DNA of 50,945 nt from NCBI GenBank assembly GCA_964554385.1, contig CAZKOM010000007.1, positions 1 to 50,945 on the forward strand. The letters are read 5' to 3'. This DNA comes from JAGKXC01 sp964554385. Its GTDB lineage: Bacteria; Bacteroidota; Bacteroidia; NS11-12g; UBA955. Made by a program: the position numbers and the translations under genes. The notes below the pieces were generated by a model that saw only the letters and a program-made list of their open reading frames with translations, made no database searches and was not told the DNA's origin. Positions 1 to 7,974 of the stretch are shown in pieces (the first letter of the stretch is position 1; every line of letters begins with the position of its first letter).

Positions 1-686
1 TTTGGTAACGGAAAGTTTGGAGAAAGAAATTGCTGTTGCTTATTGGGATCAGAGGAATAGCGGAAAGTCACAAGGCAATGGGGGGGAGAAAGTACTTGAA
101 GCATATCGCAATGATTTCATGACAGTTGTCAAATATCTTAAGGCTAAATACGGTGAAGATTTGCAGATTTATGTAATGGGTCATAGTTGGGGAGGATTCT
201 TGACACCATATTTTTTAGGGTATGAACGCAATCAGGATTTAGTGAAAGGATGGATTCAGGTGGATGGTGCTCATAATTACCCGATGAACGATTCGCTTAC
301 TCAAGATATGTTGTATAAGAGGGCGGAGTATGAACTNNNNNNNNNNCGACTCGGTTAACTCACCGATGAATTTTTCCAGGTATGAAGAGTCGGCATCCTA
401 CAAGCATAATGATTTTAACGGAGCAGTATCGGGTATATTGCGAATCGATGAGCCTACGTATTCCGTGAATCCGGATTCCTACTTGGGTAATATTCAGTTC
501 CCAACTTTGATGCTCTGGGGTCGATTTGATTTTGTATGTCCTCGATTGTTGAGTGATGATTTGTGGGATAAAATTGGCAGTTCGGATAAAACACGAATTA
601 TTTTTGATCATTCGGGGCATTCTCCGATGGTTAATGAGCCATATTTATTTTGGACAACCGTGTTAGAATGGATAAGTCAACATTAA
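1..686 (+). CDS. Alpha/beta hydrolase, 5'-partial and interrupted by an assembly gap
   Basis: The gene enters from before the window. A nucleophile elbow GHSWGG is visible at about 179-196, after a WDQRNSGKS stretch typical of prolyl-iminopeptidase-like hydrolases. Past the gap, GRFDFVCP (acid residue region) and FDHSGHSP (catalytic His region) complete the Ser-Asp-His triad. The two sides lie in different frames only because the 10 Ns are a placeholder: joining base 336 directly to 347 restores one frame (675 bases from base 2, 225 codons). Some codons may still be missing at the join. The family covers aminopeptidases, esterases and epoxide hydrolases, so the substrate is unknown. The stop lies 11 bases before the next start, so the two genes are probably cotranscribed. 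Confidence 0.8.
337..346. other. Assembly gap (10 N) inside the hydrolase gene
   Basis: Ten Ns separate the nucleophile half and the acid/His half of one hydrolase. The flanks show no obvious overlap. A zero-length join keeps the reading frame, so the true gap is probably zero or a multiple of three bases. Confidence 0.95.
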
Positions 687-697
687 TCTACAGGGAT

Positions 698-1501
698 ATG
701 AGAAAAATATGCTTGGTTTTGCTTTGGGTTGTATTTGCATTGGATTTCAATCAGAGCAATGCAAAGGGTTTTGCAGGGGTACTTATTTATAAAGATTTAG
801 TAAACAGCAGTAGTTGTTTCAAAGATAGTGTTGCGATAACAATAGGAAAAGTTGATAGTTCGCGCAGAATTTCAGTTAAACGATTCCCATTGCATCCGTC
901 GAAAGACACAGTGGGAATTTACCCCTGGAAATTGGGTAATTTGAGTTTGCCAATTTCAAGTTTGGGTACAACGTATATTGGTTATTTAGGTTCCGATGAG
1001 TCGCAAGGATTTCATGTGCGTATAGATAATCCGTTTAAACAAACCGCAAAGATTAAACAAACGGGGAAAACCCTATATCGAACCAAAAGTATGGGGTATG
1101 AGTTGGGTTTTTATTCTTCTTCCGTGTTACATACTAATATTTATCTTTTAGCAACCAATCAGTGGAAATTTAAACGAATAAAGAAGTCTCAAAAGCCAGG
1201 ACACTTTCAATATGCATTGATCGCTGGAGCCGGATATAGCAGGACGTTTTTGTCTGATCCAGTTTATCGATAAAAGAACGATGAATTCAAAAGGGTGCCA
1301 TTGGCGGGATACAATTACTTGGCCTTAAATACGGGTTTTACTTTGGAATATCTATTAAAGCAAGATGCTACGGTTTATTTAGGCTATAATGCATTGTTTT
1401 TAACGCCCTATAATCGATTAATCTATCCAAGGAATCAAATACAAATGGGTGTTTCCTTTCCTACGGTATTTTTATTTGGCGCAAAGCATCGCCCAAAATA
1501 A
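698..1501 (+). pseudogene. Secreted or outer-membrane protein broken by one in-frame TAA
   Basis: The reading frame starts at ATG 698 with a signal peptide (MRKICLVLLWVVFALDF, ending near SNAKG). It stays open to a TAA at 1271-1273, then continues in exactly the same frame to TAA 1499-1501. Removing that one stop gives a 267-residue product. The second half (AGYNYLALNTGF, VYLGYNALFLTPYN) and the end of the first half (LIAGAGYSRTF) have the alternating aromatic/glycine look of an outer-membrane beta-barrel. I do not recognise the family. Either this is a nonsense-inactivated gene or the stop is a base-call error in a draft assembly. The second half could in theory restart at GTG 1295. Confidence 0.7.
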
Positions 1502-1629
1502 AGAATGAAATAGCAAGGATTCCTATTTAGTAGCAATTTGAATATCGAGCAGAAATTGTGGGTAACCTTGATTGGTGTCCGTGTAAATTTGGGGTTCCAA
1601 AATAGGGTTTACTTACAATTACTTTATTC

Positions 1630-3793
1630 ATGTTGCAAGATATTGAAAAACAAATCGCTACCCAGTTATCGTTAAAGCCGTGGCAGGTTCAAGCAGTATT
1701 AAAACTGCTTTCGGAAGGCGCTACGCTTCCATTTATTTCTCGATATCGCAAAGAAGCAACGGGGAATTTGGATGAAGTTGAGATAGGAGCAATCAAGGAT
1801 TTACACGAAAAAGCGGAACAATTAGAGAAGCGACGTGCATTTGTACTAGAGCAAATCAAGGAACAAGGCAAACTGACGCCGGAATTGGAAAAGGCGTTAT
1901 TAGCGGCAACGGATTTGCAGACGGTTGAAGATTTATATTTGCCTTATAAAGCTAGGCGGAAAACTCGGGCCGATGTTGCACGAGAAAAGGGATTGGAGCC
2001 GTTGGCTAAGTTGATGATGGATCAGAAGGATCCGCGGTTTATGCAGAAGGTATCTACGTTTCTTACCGATGTTGTATTGACGGAGGAGGATGCGTTACAA
2101 GGGGCAAGGGATATTGTAGCAGAATGGATTAACGAGGATGTTCCTTTACGGTCAAAGATGAGGGAGTTGTTTGCGGAGCAAGGGGTAGTGTCCTGTAAAA
2201 ATGCTCGAGGTAAAAAAGATGTAGAAGAAGCTCAGAAGTATCGCGATTATTTTGATTTTCAAGAACCTTTGAAGCGCTGCGCAGGGCATAGATTCTTGGC
2301 GATGATGCGGGGCATGGACCAGGGTTTTTTGAAATTGTCGGTAGAGCCGGATGAATCGAGGGCCATGGCTATTCTTCGCCGGCACTGTTTGCATGGATAT
2401 TCCGATGCCTCGGATCAGGTGAAATTGGCGATGGAAGATGCTTATTCACGATTGCTTCAACCCAGTTTAGAAAACGAATTATTATCGGCACAAAAAGAAA
2501 AAGCCGATGAGGAGGCGATTGCTGTGTTTGCAACCAATGCTAAACAATTGTTGTTGGCGGCACCGTTAGGTGAACAGCGGGTGATGGCCATCGATCCAGG
2601 TTTTAGGACGGGCTGTAAAGTGGTTATTCTAAGTGAGACAGGTGATTTGGTGAAGTATGAAGCAATATTTCCTCATGAACCACAAAATCAACGGGAGGCA
2701 TCGGCCCAAATATTGAGTCAATTTATTTCTGAGTTTAAGATTACGGCTATCGCTATAGGAAATGGCACCGCAGGCAGAGAGACGGATAGTTTTGTGCGGG
2801 ATTATTTGTCATCGGAGTTGAAAGAATACAACATCGAGGTGTATATGGTTAATGAGAGTGGGGCTAGTATATACAGTGCTTCCGAGGTAGCTAGGGAAGA
2901 ATTTCCGAAGCACGATGTCACGGTTCGTGGTGCGGTGAGTATCGGAAGAAGATTAAAGGATCCCTTGGCTGAATTGGTAAAAATTGATCCTAAGAATATT
3001 GGTGTGGGACAGTATCAGCACGATGTTAATCAAACATTATTGCAAAAGCGACTGGATACGGTAGTGGAAAGTGCGGTGAATGGAGTGGGTGTGAATTTAA
3101 ATACAGCGAGCAAGCATTTATTGAAATATGTAAGTGGATTGGGGGATGTTTTGGCTAAAAACATTGTGGAATATAGGGAATCGCTGGGTGGTTTTTCGTC
3201 ACGCGCCCAACTNNNNNNNNNNCCAACTGCGCGAGGTTCCTAGATTGGGGGGTAAAGCGTTTGAGCAATGCGCGGGTTTTTTAAGAATTCGAGGAGCTAA
3301 ACATCCATTGGATCAAACGGGGGTTCACCCAGAACGTTATGCTTTAGTAGAGAAAATGGCAAAAGATTTAGGAGCATCGTTGGCCTCGTTGGTGGGGAAT
3401 GAATCCTTAGTTAAATCGATACCCTTGGAAAAGTATTTGGATGAGAATAAGGGCGTAGGTTTGCCTACGTTACAAGACATTGCTAAGGAACTGCTGAAAC
3501 CAGGATTGGATCCTCGAGGGGTGGCGGAAGCGGTGAAATTTGACGATAATGTAAGAACTATCAATGATTTACGGCCGGGAATAGAGTTATGGGGCATAGT
3601 GACCAATATTACCAATTTCGGAGCTTTTGTTGATATTGGGGTGAAGCAAGATGGGTTGGTTCATATTTCTCAATTGGGGTATCAATTTGTAAAGAATCCA
3701 GCCGATGTTGTTTCTTTGGGTGAACGAGTGAAAGTGCGGGTTCAAGAAGTAGATCAGGCCAGAAAGCGGATTCAATTGACGATGAAATTGTAG
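1630..3793 (+). CDS. tex: Tex-family transcription accessory protein (S1 RNA-binding), split by a false gap
   Basis: The N-terminus (LSLKPWQVQAVLKLLSEG, TLPFISRYRKEATGNLDE), the YqgF-like nuclease-fold region (MAIDPGFRTGCKV), the helix-hairpin-helix region and the C-terminal S1 domain (GIVTNITNFGAFVDIGVKQDG) follow the Tex/YhgF order. Tex binds nucleic acids and influences transcription. The 10 Ns at 3213-3222 split it, but both flanks contain CCAACT. Overlapping them gives RAQLREVPRLGGKAFEQ in frame, as expected for the family, and a 715-residue protein of normal length. The ATG at 1630 is preceded by TTACTTTA, a weak -7-like box ending three bases upstream. The stop lies just before a palindrome at 3798. 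Confidence 0.95.
3213..3222. other. Spurious assembly gap (contigs overlap by 6 bases)
   Basis: The left contig ends in CCAACT and the right contig begins with CCAACT. Merging them restores the tex frame (1583 + 565 bases = 716 codons including stop) without losing residues of the conserved HhH segment. The Ns therefore stand for a short overlap, not missing DNA. Confidence 0.85.
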
Positions 3794-3797
3794 AATC

Positions 3798-3818
3798 TTT
3801 TTGCAATAATTGCAAAAA
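3798..3818. terminator. 21-bp palindrome after tex (weak terminator or operator)
   Basis: Arms TTTTTGCAAT and ATTGCAAAAA flank a single A, a perfect inverted repeat four bases after the tex stop. As RNA it would form a 9-bp, A/U-rich stem with a TAA loop, without a clean U tract, so termination would be weak. It lies about 46 bases before the hutU -7-like box, so it could instead bind a regulator. Confidence 0.4.
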
Positions 3819-3864
3819 TTCATTGTTTTAGTGGGCGCTTATCGGTTTTGAAACCTTATGGTTG

Positions 3865-3872
3865 TAATTTTG
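3865..3872 (+). promoter_or_regulatory. -7-like box TAATTTTG upstream of hutU
   Basis: TAATTTTG fits the Bacteroidota TAnnTTTG element. It ends 14 bases before ATG 3887. The nearest TTG upstream (3848-3850) is only 14 bases away, shorter than the usual 17-23, so the -33 part is weak. Confidence 0.4.
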
Positions 3873-3886
3873 TATTTTTATTATCC

Positions 3887-5569
3887 ATGAGCGAATCAAA
3901 ATCTCAACCAAGAATCGTGAAATCCCCTACCGGAACTACTTTAAATTGTAAGGGCTGGGTTCAGGAGGCTGCATACCGCATGCTGCATAATAATTTGGAT
4001 CCTGAGGTAGCGGAGAAGCCAGAAGATTTAATTGTGTATGGTGGTTTAGGTAAAGCGGCCAGAAACTGGCAAGCTTTTGACGATATATGCAAGGCCTTGA
4101 AAGATTTGAACGAGGACGAAACATTAATGGTTCAGAGTGGCAAGCCGGTGGCGATATTGCCTACGCACAAAAACGCTCCTAGAGTTTTGATTAGTAACTC
4201 ACAGTTGGTTCCCAATTGGGCCAATTGGGATCATTTTCGCGAATTGGAGGCTAAAGGATTGATGATGTACGGTCAGATGACCGCAGGAAGTTGGATTTAT
4301 ATTGGTTCTCAGGGAATTGTTCAAGGAACTTATGAGACCTACGCGGAATGTGCAAGACAACATTTTGGAGGATCTTTGAAAGGTACATTAAACGTTACTG
4401 CCGGATTAGGAGGAATGGGCGGTGCACAACCATTGGCAATTACCATGAATGAAGGTGTTGCTTTGGTAGCAGAAGTGGAGGAATGGAGAATTCGAAAGCG
4501 CTTAGAAACAAGATATTTGGATTTTATGGCGCGGGATATCGATCAGGGTATTGATATGGCTTTGGCTGCTAAAGAAAAAGGGGATGCAGTAAGTATTGGA
4601 GTGTTGGGGAATGCAGTTGATTTATTACAGCGTATGTTGGAACGTGGAATTATTCCAGATACGCTCACCGATCAAACCAGTGCACATGATCCATTAGTTG
4701 GGTATTATCCCATGGACATGGATGTAGAAGCCGCAGATCGTCTGCGTAAAGACAACCCAGAAAAATATGTTGACTTAAGTTATAAAACCATGGTTCGACA
4801 CGTTGAGTTAATGCTTGAAATGCAGAAAAAAGGAGCCATTACATTTGATTATGGAAATAACTTAAGAGGTCGAGCATTAGAGCGTGGATTAAAAAATGCA
4901 TTTGATTTTCCGGGCTTTGTACCTGCTTATATTCGTCCTTTGTTCTGTGAAGGTAAAGGACCCTTCCGTTGGGTGGCATTGAGTGGAGATCCCCAAGATA
5001 TTTATGAAACGGATAAATTGATTTTAGAGCTGTTTCCTGAAAATGAGAGTTTACGTCGTTGGATTACCATGGCACAAGAGAAAATTGCGTTTCAGGGTTT
5101 GCCAGCTCGAATTTGTTGGCTAGGTCAGGGAGAACGCAAAAAAGCAGCGCTAGCTTTTAATGAATTGGTTCGTTCTGGGAAGGTTAAGGCTCCGATAGTA
5201 ATAGGAAGAGATCATTTGGATACGGGTTCAGTAGCTTCTCCTAATAGAGAGACAGAAGCGATGATGGATGGGTCGGATGCGGTTGCGGATTGGCCTATAT
5301 TAAATGCATTTGTAAATACTGCAGGTGGTGCTTCGTGGGTTAGTTTACATCATGGCGGTGGCGTAGGCATGGGTTATAGCATTCACAGTGGAATGGTGAT
5401 TGTGGCCGATGGTTCCGATGACGCAGAGGAACGCTTGACTCGTGTATTACACAATGATCCGGGAATGGGTGTGGTTAGACACGCAGATGCCGGTTACGAG
5501 ATTGCAAAAGAAACGGCGAAAAAGCACGGTTTAGATTTAGCTGCGCGCTTAGAAGGTAAGTCTATTTAG
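3887..5569 (+). CDS. hutU: Urocanate hydratase (urocanase)
   Basis: This enzyme converts urocanate to imidazolonepropionate, the second step of histidine degradation, with tightly bound NAD+ in the cytoplasm. The NAD-binding loop GLGGMGGAQP sits at residues 173-182. Family signatures include YGQMTAGSWIYIGSQG (about 128-143) and HHGGGVGMGYSIHSGM near the C-terminus. The start at ATG 3887 (MSESKSQPRIV) gives 560 residues, the normal length. An upstream TTG at 3848 would add 13 residues overlapping the promoter-like box and is unlikely. No other hut gene lies nearby, so histidine degradation genes are dispersed in this genome. Confidence 0.97.
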   Translation: MSESKSQPRIVKSPTGTTLNCKGWVQEAAYRMLHNNLDPEVAEKPEDLIVYGGLGKAARNWQAFDDICKALKDLNEDETLMVQSGKPVAILPTHKNAPRVLISNSQLVPNWANWDHFRELEAKGLMMYGQMTAGSWIYIGSQGIVQGTYETYAECARQHFGGSLKGTLNVTAGLGGMGGAQPLAITMNEGVALVAEVEEWRIRKRLETRYLDFMARDIDQGIDMALAAKEKGDAVSIGVLGNAVDLLQRMLERGIIPDTLTDQTSAHDPLVGYYPMDMDVEAADRLRKDNPEKYVDLSYKTMVRHVELMLEMQKKGAITFDYGNNLRGRALERGLKNAFDFPGFVPAYIRPLFCEGKGPFRWVALSGDPQDIYETDKLILELFPENESLRRWITMAQEKIAFQGLPARICWLGQGERKKAALAFNELVRSGKVKAPIVIGRDHLDTGSVASPNRETEAMMDGSDAVADWPILNAFVNTAGGASWVSLHHGGGVGMGYSIHSGMVIVADGSDDAEERLTRVLHNDPGMGVVRHADAGYEIAKETAKKHGLDLAARLEGKSI

Positions 5570-5645
5570 TCTTACGTTTTGAATTTAATTTTATTGGAAC
5601 TAGAAAATTAGAAGATTCGGAAATCGATAGAATCTGGATGTAATT

Positions 5646-6158
5646 TTATTCATTGAATGGTGTTTTTCTAAGGGAGTAAATATACTCGTCCAAAAACTCA
5701 TTGTTCTTGAAAATGGTTTTTTGGAATTTACCGTCTAATTGAAATCCAGATTTTTGTAAGACTCTTTGGGATGCAATGTTGTTTTCGAAAACTCTCGCAT
5801 AAATCCTTTCAATTTCAATAGTTTGAAATGTATAAGTGGTGATTTTACTTATCGCAATTCTCATGTATCCATTTCCCCAATGGGATTCAGCTAACCAAAA
5901 TCCAATTTCAGCATTTTTCCGATAAATATCATCTTGTGGATGAATCCCAATACCTCCAATGGCGGTTCCTTGCAAGTCAATGGCAAACAGTTGAGATGAT
6001 TTGGAATTTATAGCGTATTCAATAAATCGTTCACCATCAGCCCGAGTATATGGGTAGGGGAATTTATCTGTGAGGTTTTTCGCAATATTGAAATTATTGG
6101 CAATTGATATTAGGGTGTCTATGTCATCATGTTTCCAAGGCCTCAATGATATTTCCAT
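5646..6158 (-). CDS. GNAT N-acetyltransferase, RimJ/RimL-like
   Basis: The 170-residue protein matches the Acetyltransf_3 pattern. It opens with ISLRPWKHDDID, has a central strand AIGGIGIHPQ, the acetyl-CoA loop region EIGFWLAESHWGNGY, and the typical ending NIASQRVLQKSGFQLDGK. Such enzymes acetylate N-terminal amines of proteins or small amines, or act as antibiotic and metabolite detoxifiers; the substrate cannot be read from sequence. It is convergent with hutU and divergent from the SDR gene, so it is probably transcribed alone. Confidence 0.9.
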   Translation of the reverse strand: MEISLRPWKHDDIDTLISIANNFNIAKNLTDKFPYPYTRADGERFIEYAINSKSSQLFAIDLQGTAIGGIGIHPQDDIYRKNAEIGFWLAESHWGNGYMRIAISKITTYTFQTIEIERIYARVFENNIASQRVLQKSGFQLDGKFQKTIFKNNEFLDEYIYSLRKTPFNE

Positions 6159-6246
6159 ACAATCAAAATTAAAAGGATTTTATCAATAAACCATTTTACA
6201 CAATGCAGAAATCAAAACATCCATATCGGCAGATTGTTACTTAATT

Positions 6247-6933
6247 ATGAATTATGCAATTTTTGGTGGATCGAAAGGTATCGGTTATGCGGTAGCGGAA
6301 CAGTTGTTGCAAGAAGGACACGCCGTTTGGGTTTATTCTCGCAGTGGCTCAGGTCCGGATGGATCTTATACCATCGTTTGGGATGCGGAGAACGAAGAAT
6401 TGCCTACTGACCTGCCCGCAGAATTGCATGGAGTAGTATATGCCCCAGGTAGTATCAACTTAAAGCCTTTCAGGGGATTAAAAATGGAAGATTTTCAAAA
6501 AGATTTGGCCGTTAATTTTTTTGGTGCTGTTAAGGCGTTGCAAACATGTTTACCTGCATTAAAGGCAGTGCCTGCGGCCAGTGTTGTATTATTTAGTACT
6601 GTTGCGGTAGCTCAGGGTATGCCGTTTCACGCGAGCATTGCTTCTGCCAAAGGTGCGATAGAGGGATTGGTTAGAAGTTTGGCGGCTGAGTTGGCACCAA
6701 ATATTCGTGTAAATGCTGTTGCCCCAAGTTTGGTGAATACGCCGTTGGCTGCTCGATTACTTTCTACACCCGAGAAAGTAGAAGCTAGTGGTAAAAGACA
6801 CCCATTGCAACGCGTTGGGGAATCGTTAGATATTGCAAATGCAGTTTCCTTTTTGTTGAACCCTTCAAATTCATGGATTACGGGTCAAATTTTAGCAGTA
6901 GACGGTGGTATGAGTAGCTTGAAATTGGGTTGA
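6247..6933 (+). CDS. Short-chain dehydrogenase/reductase, atypical active site
   Basis: The Rossmann nucleotide-binding motif GGSKGIG lies at residues 8-14, followed by the catalytic-Ser strand VVLFSTVAV and the C-terminal IRVNAVAPSLVNTPLA and ITGQILAVDGG typical of classical SDRs. The usual YxxxK is replaced: the segment reads SIASAKGAIEG, so Lys is kept but the Tyr position is Ile. I recall a Bacteroidota/proteobacterial SDR subgroup with this HASIAxAKG form, so this is probably a subgroup trait, not damage. The product is 228 residues and cytoplasmic. It lies four bases before a flavin-reductase gene, implying an operon and a shared redox function. Confidence 0.9.
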   Translation: MNYAIFGGSKGIGYAVAEQLLQEGHAVWVYSRSGSGPDGSYTIVWDAENEELPTDLPAELHGVVYAPGSINLKPFRGLKMEDFQKDLAVNFFGAVKALQTCLPALKAVPAASVVLFSTVAVAQGMPFHASIASAKGAIEGLVRSLAAELAPNIRVNAVAPSLVNTPLAARLLSTPEKVEASGKRHPLQRVGESLDIANAVSFLLNPSNSWITGQILAVDGGMSSLKLG

Positions 6934-6937
6934 TTTT

Positions 6938-7594
6938 ATGGATGTGAATCTTACCTCAGCGATGCGATATTATTGCGCAGATGATTTTATTGGGATGGAT
7001 CAACGTTTTAGAACTCAGTTGATCAATTCTATGCCAGGAATGAAATCGGTAAATTTGGTGGGTACTAAAAGCGAAGATGGCTTTGAAAATTTGGCAATTT
7101 TTAATAGTGTATTTCATGTTGGTGCCAATCCGCCGTTTTTAGGAATGGTGATTCGACCGGATTCTGTGGATCGCCACACGTGGAATAATATTCAGGCAAC
7201 CGGATGTTATACATTAAGTCAGGTGTCCGCAGGTTATGCGTCGGCAGCACATCAAACATCTGCTCGGTACAGTAAAGAACAATCTGAGTTTACAGAAGTT
7301 GGGTTCACCGCAGAGTATAAAAAAGATTTTTATGCTCCATTTGTTGGTGAATCTGTTGTTTCCATAGGGTTGAAATATGAGGAACACTATCGTGTAAAAG
7401 CAAATAATACGCTAGTTGTAATTGGTAAAATTGAACATTTATTAATTCAGGAGGGTTTGATTTCTGAAGATGGTTTTGTGGATCTTGCTAAAGGAAATGT
7501 TTTGAGTTGTATTGGTTTAGATGCCTATTGTACTTCTGATTTGATAAATAGATTTGCATACGCAAAACCGGATTTGCCGCCCAGAAAGTTATAA
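6938..7594 (+). CDS. Flavin reductase-like FMN-binding protein
   Basis: The 218-residue protein resembles the flavin reductase/flavoredoxin split-barrel family: NSMPGMKSVNLVGT, NLAIFNSVFHVGANPPFLGMVIRP and TWNNIQATGCYTLS form the FMN-binding core. It would bind FMN and reduce a flavin or a small substrate using NAD(P)H. It follows the SDR gene by four bases. From family memory, this SDR/flavin-reductase pair often accompanies photolyase/cryptochrome genes in marine Bacteroidota, but none is in the window. ATG 6938 is the first start after the SDR stop; ATG 6962 is an alternative. A strong terminator follows. Confidence 0.88.
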   Translation: MDVNLTSAMRYYCADDFIGMDQRFRTQLINSMPGMKSVNLVGTKSEDGFENLAIFNSVFHVGANPPFLGMVIRPDSVDRHTWNNIQATGCYTLSQVSAGYASAAHQTSARYSKEQSEFTEVGFTAEYKKDFYAPFVGESVVSIGLKYEEHYRVKANNTLVVIGKIEHLLIQEGLISEDGFVDLAKGNVLSCIGLDAYCTSDLINRFAYAKPDLPPRKL

Positions 7595-7600
7595 TTCAAT

Positions 7601-7638
7601 AAAAAAGGCTGTCGCTCAAATGAGGACAGCCTTTTTTT
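7601..7638. terminator. Bidirectional intrinsic terminator
   Basis: AAAGGCTGTC, an 11-base loop, then GACAGCCTTT followed by a run of Ts, with matching As on the left. It lies between the convergent flavin-reductase and secG genes and can stop transcription from both sides. Confidence 0.9.
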
Positions 7639-7680
7639 ATTGTGTTTTAAGAAAGAGTATATATTCTTTCTTTGAGTATC

Positions 7681-7974
7681 TTATTTTCCTTTAGGCATTG
7701 GCAAATCGGAACTTTCCTCAGTTTGAGTGTTCTGACGCTTGCTTGGCTTTGTTTTTTCGCTGTTGTAGCTAGCAGCAACCAATGAAATAACAACAATTAA
7801 AATTGCACCCCCCCAAGTAACTTTTTCAACTACATCGGTAGTTTTCTCCACACCAAAAATTTGGTTACCTTGAGAAAAATTAGATGCAAGCCCTCCGCCT
7901 TTGGGGTTTTGTATCAAAATGATAGCCATCAAAATGATAGCGACTAAGATTCCAATGATTAATATCCAGTTCAT
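7681..7974 (-). CDS. secG: Preprotein translocase subunit SecG
   Basis: SecG is a small inner-membrane partner of the SecYE channel. The 97-residue product has the family signature QNPKGGGLASNF and GVEKTTDVVEKVTW between two membrane helices (residues 3-21 and about 53-68), then a charged, low-complexity tail (KTKPSKRQNTQTEESS). Its ATG overlaps the stop of the upstream TPR gene (ATGA), so the two are translationally coupled. It is the last gene of the minus-strand envelope operon and ends before the bidirectional terminator. In many Bacteroidota groES/groEL follow next; here they do not. Confidence 0.95.
   Translation of the reverse strand: MNWILIIGILVAIILMAIILIQNPKGGGLASNFSQGNQIFGVEKTTDVVEKVTWGGAILIVVISLVAASYNSEKTKPSKRQNTQTEESSDLPMPKGK

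Noticed and set aside
1523..1612. Minus-strand open stretch of about 29 codons before tex that reads like a protein C-terminus (ending LLDIQIATK)
   Set aside because: No start codon and stops on both sides within 90 bases; at most a decayed remnant.
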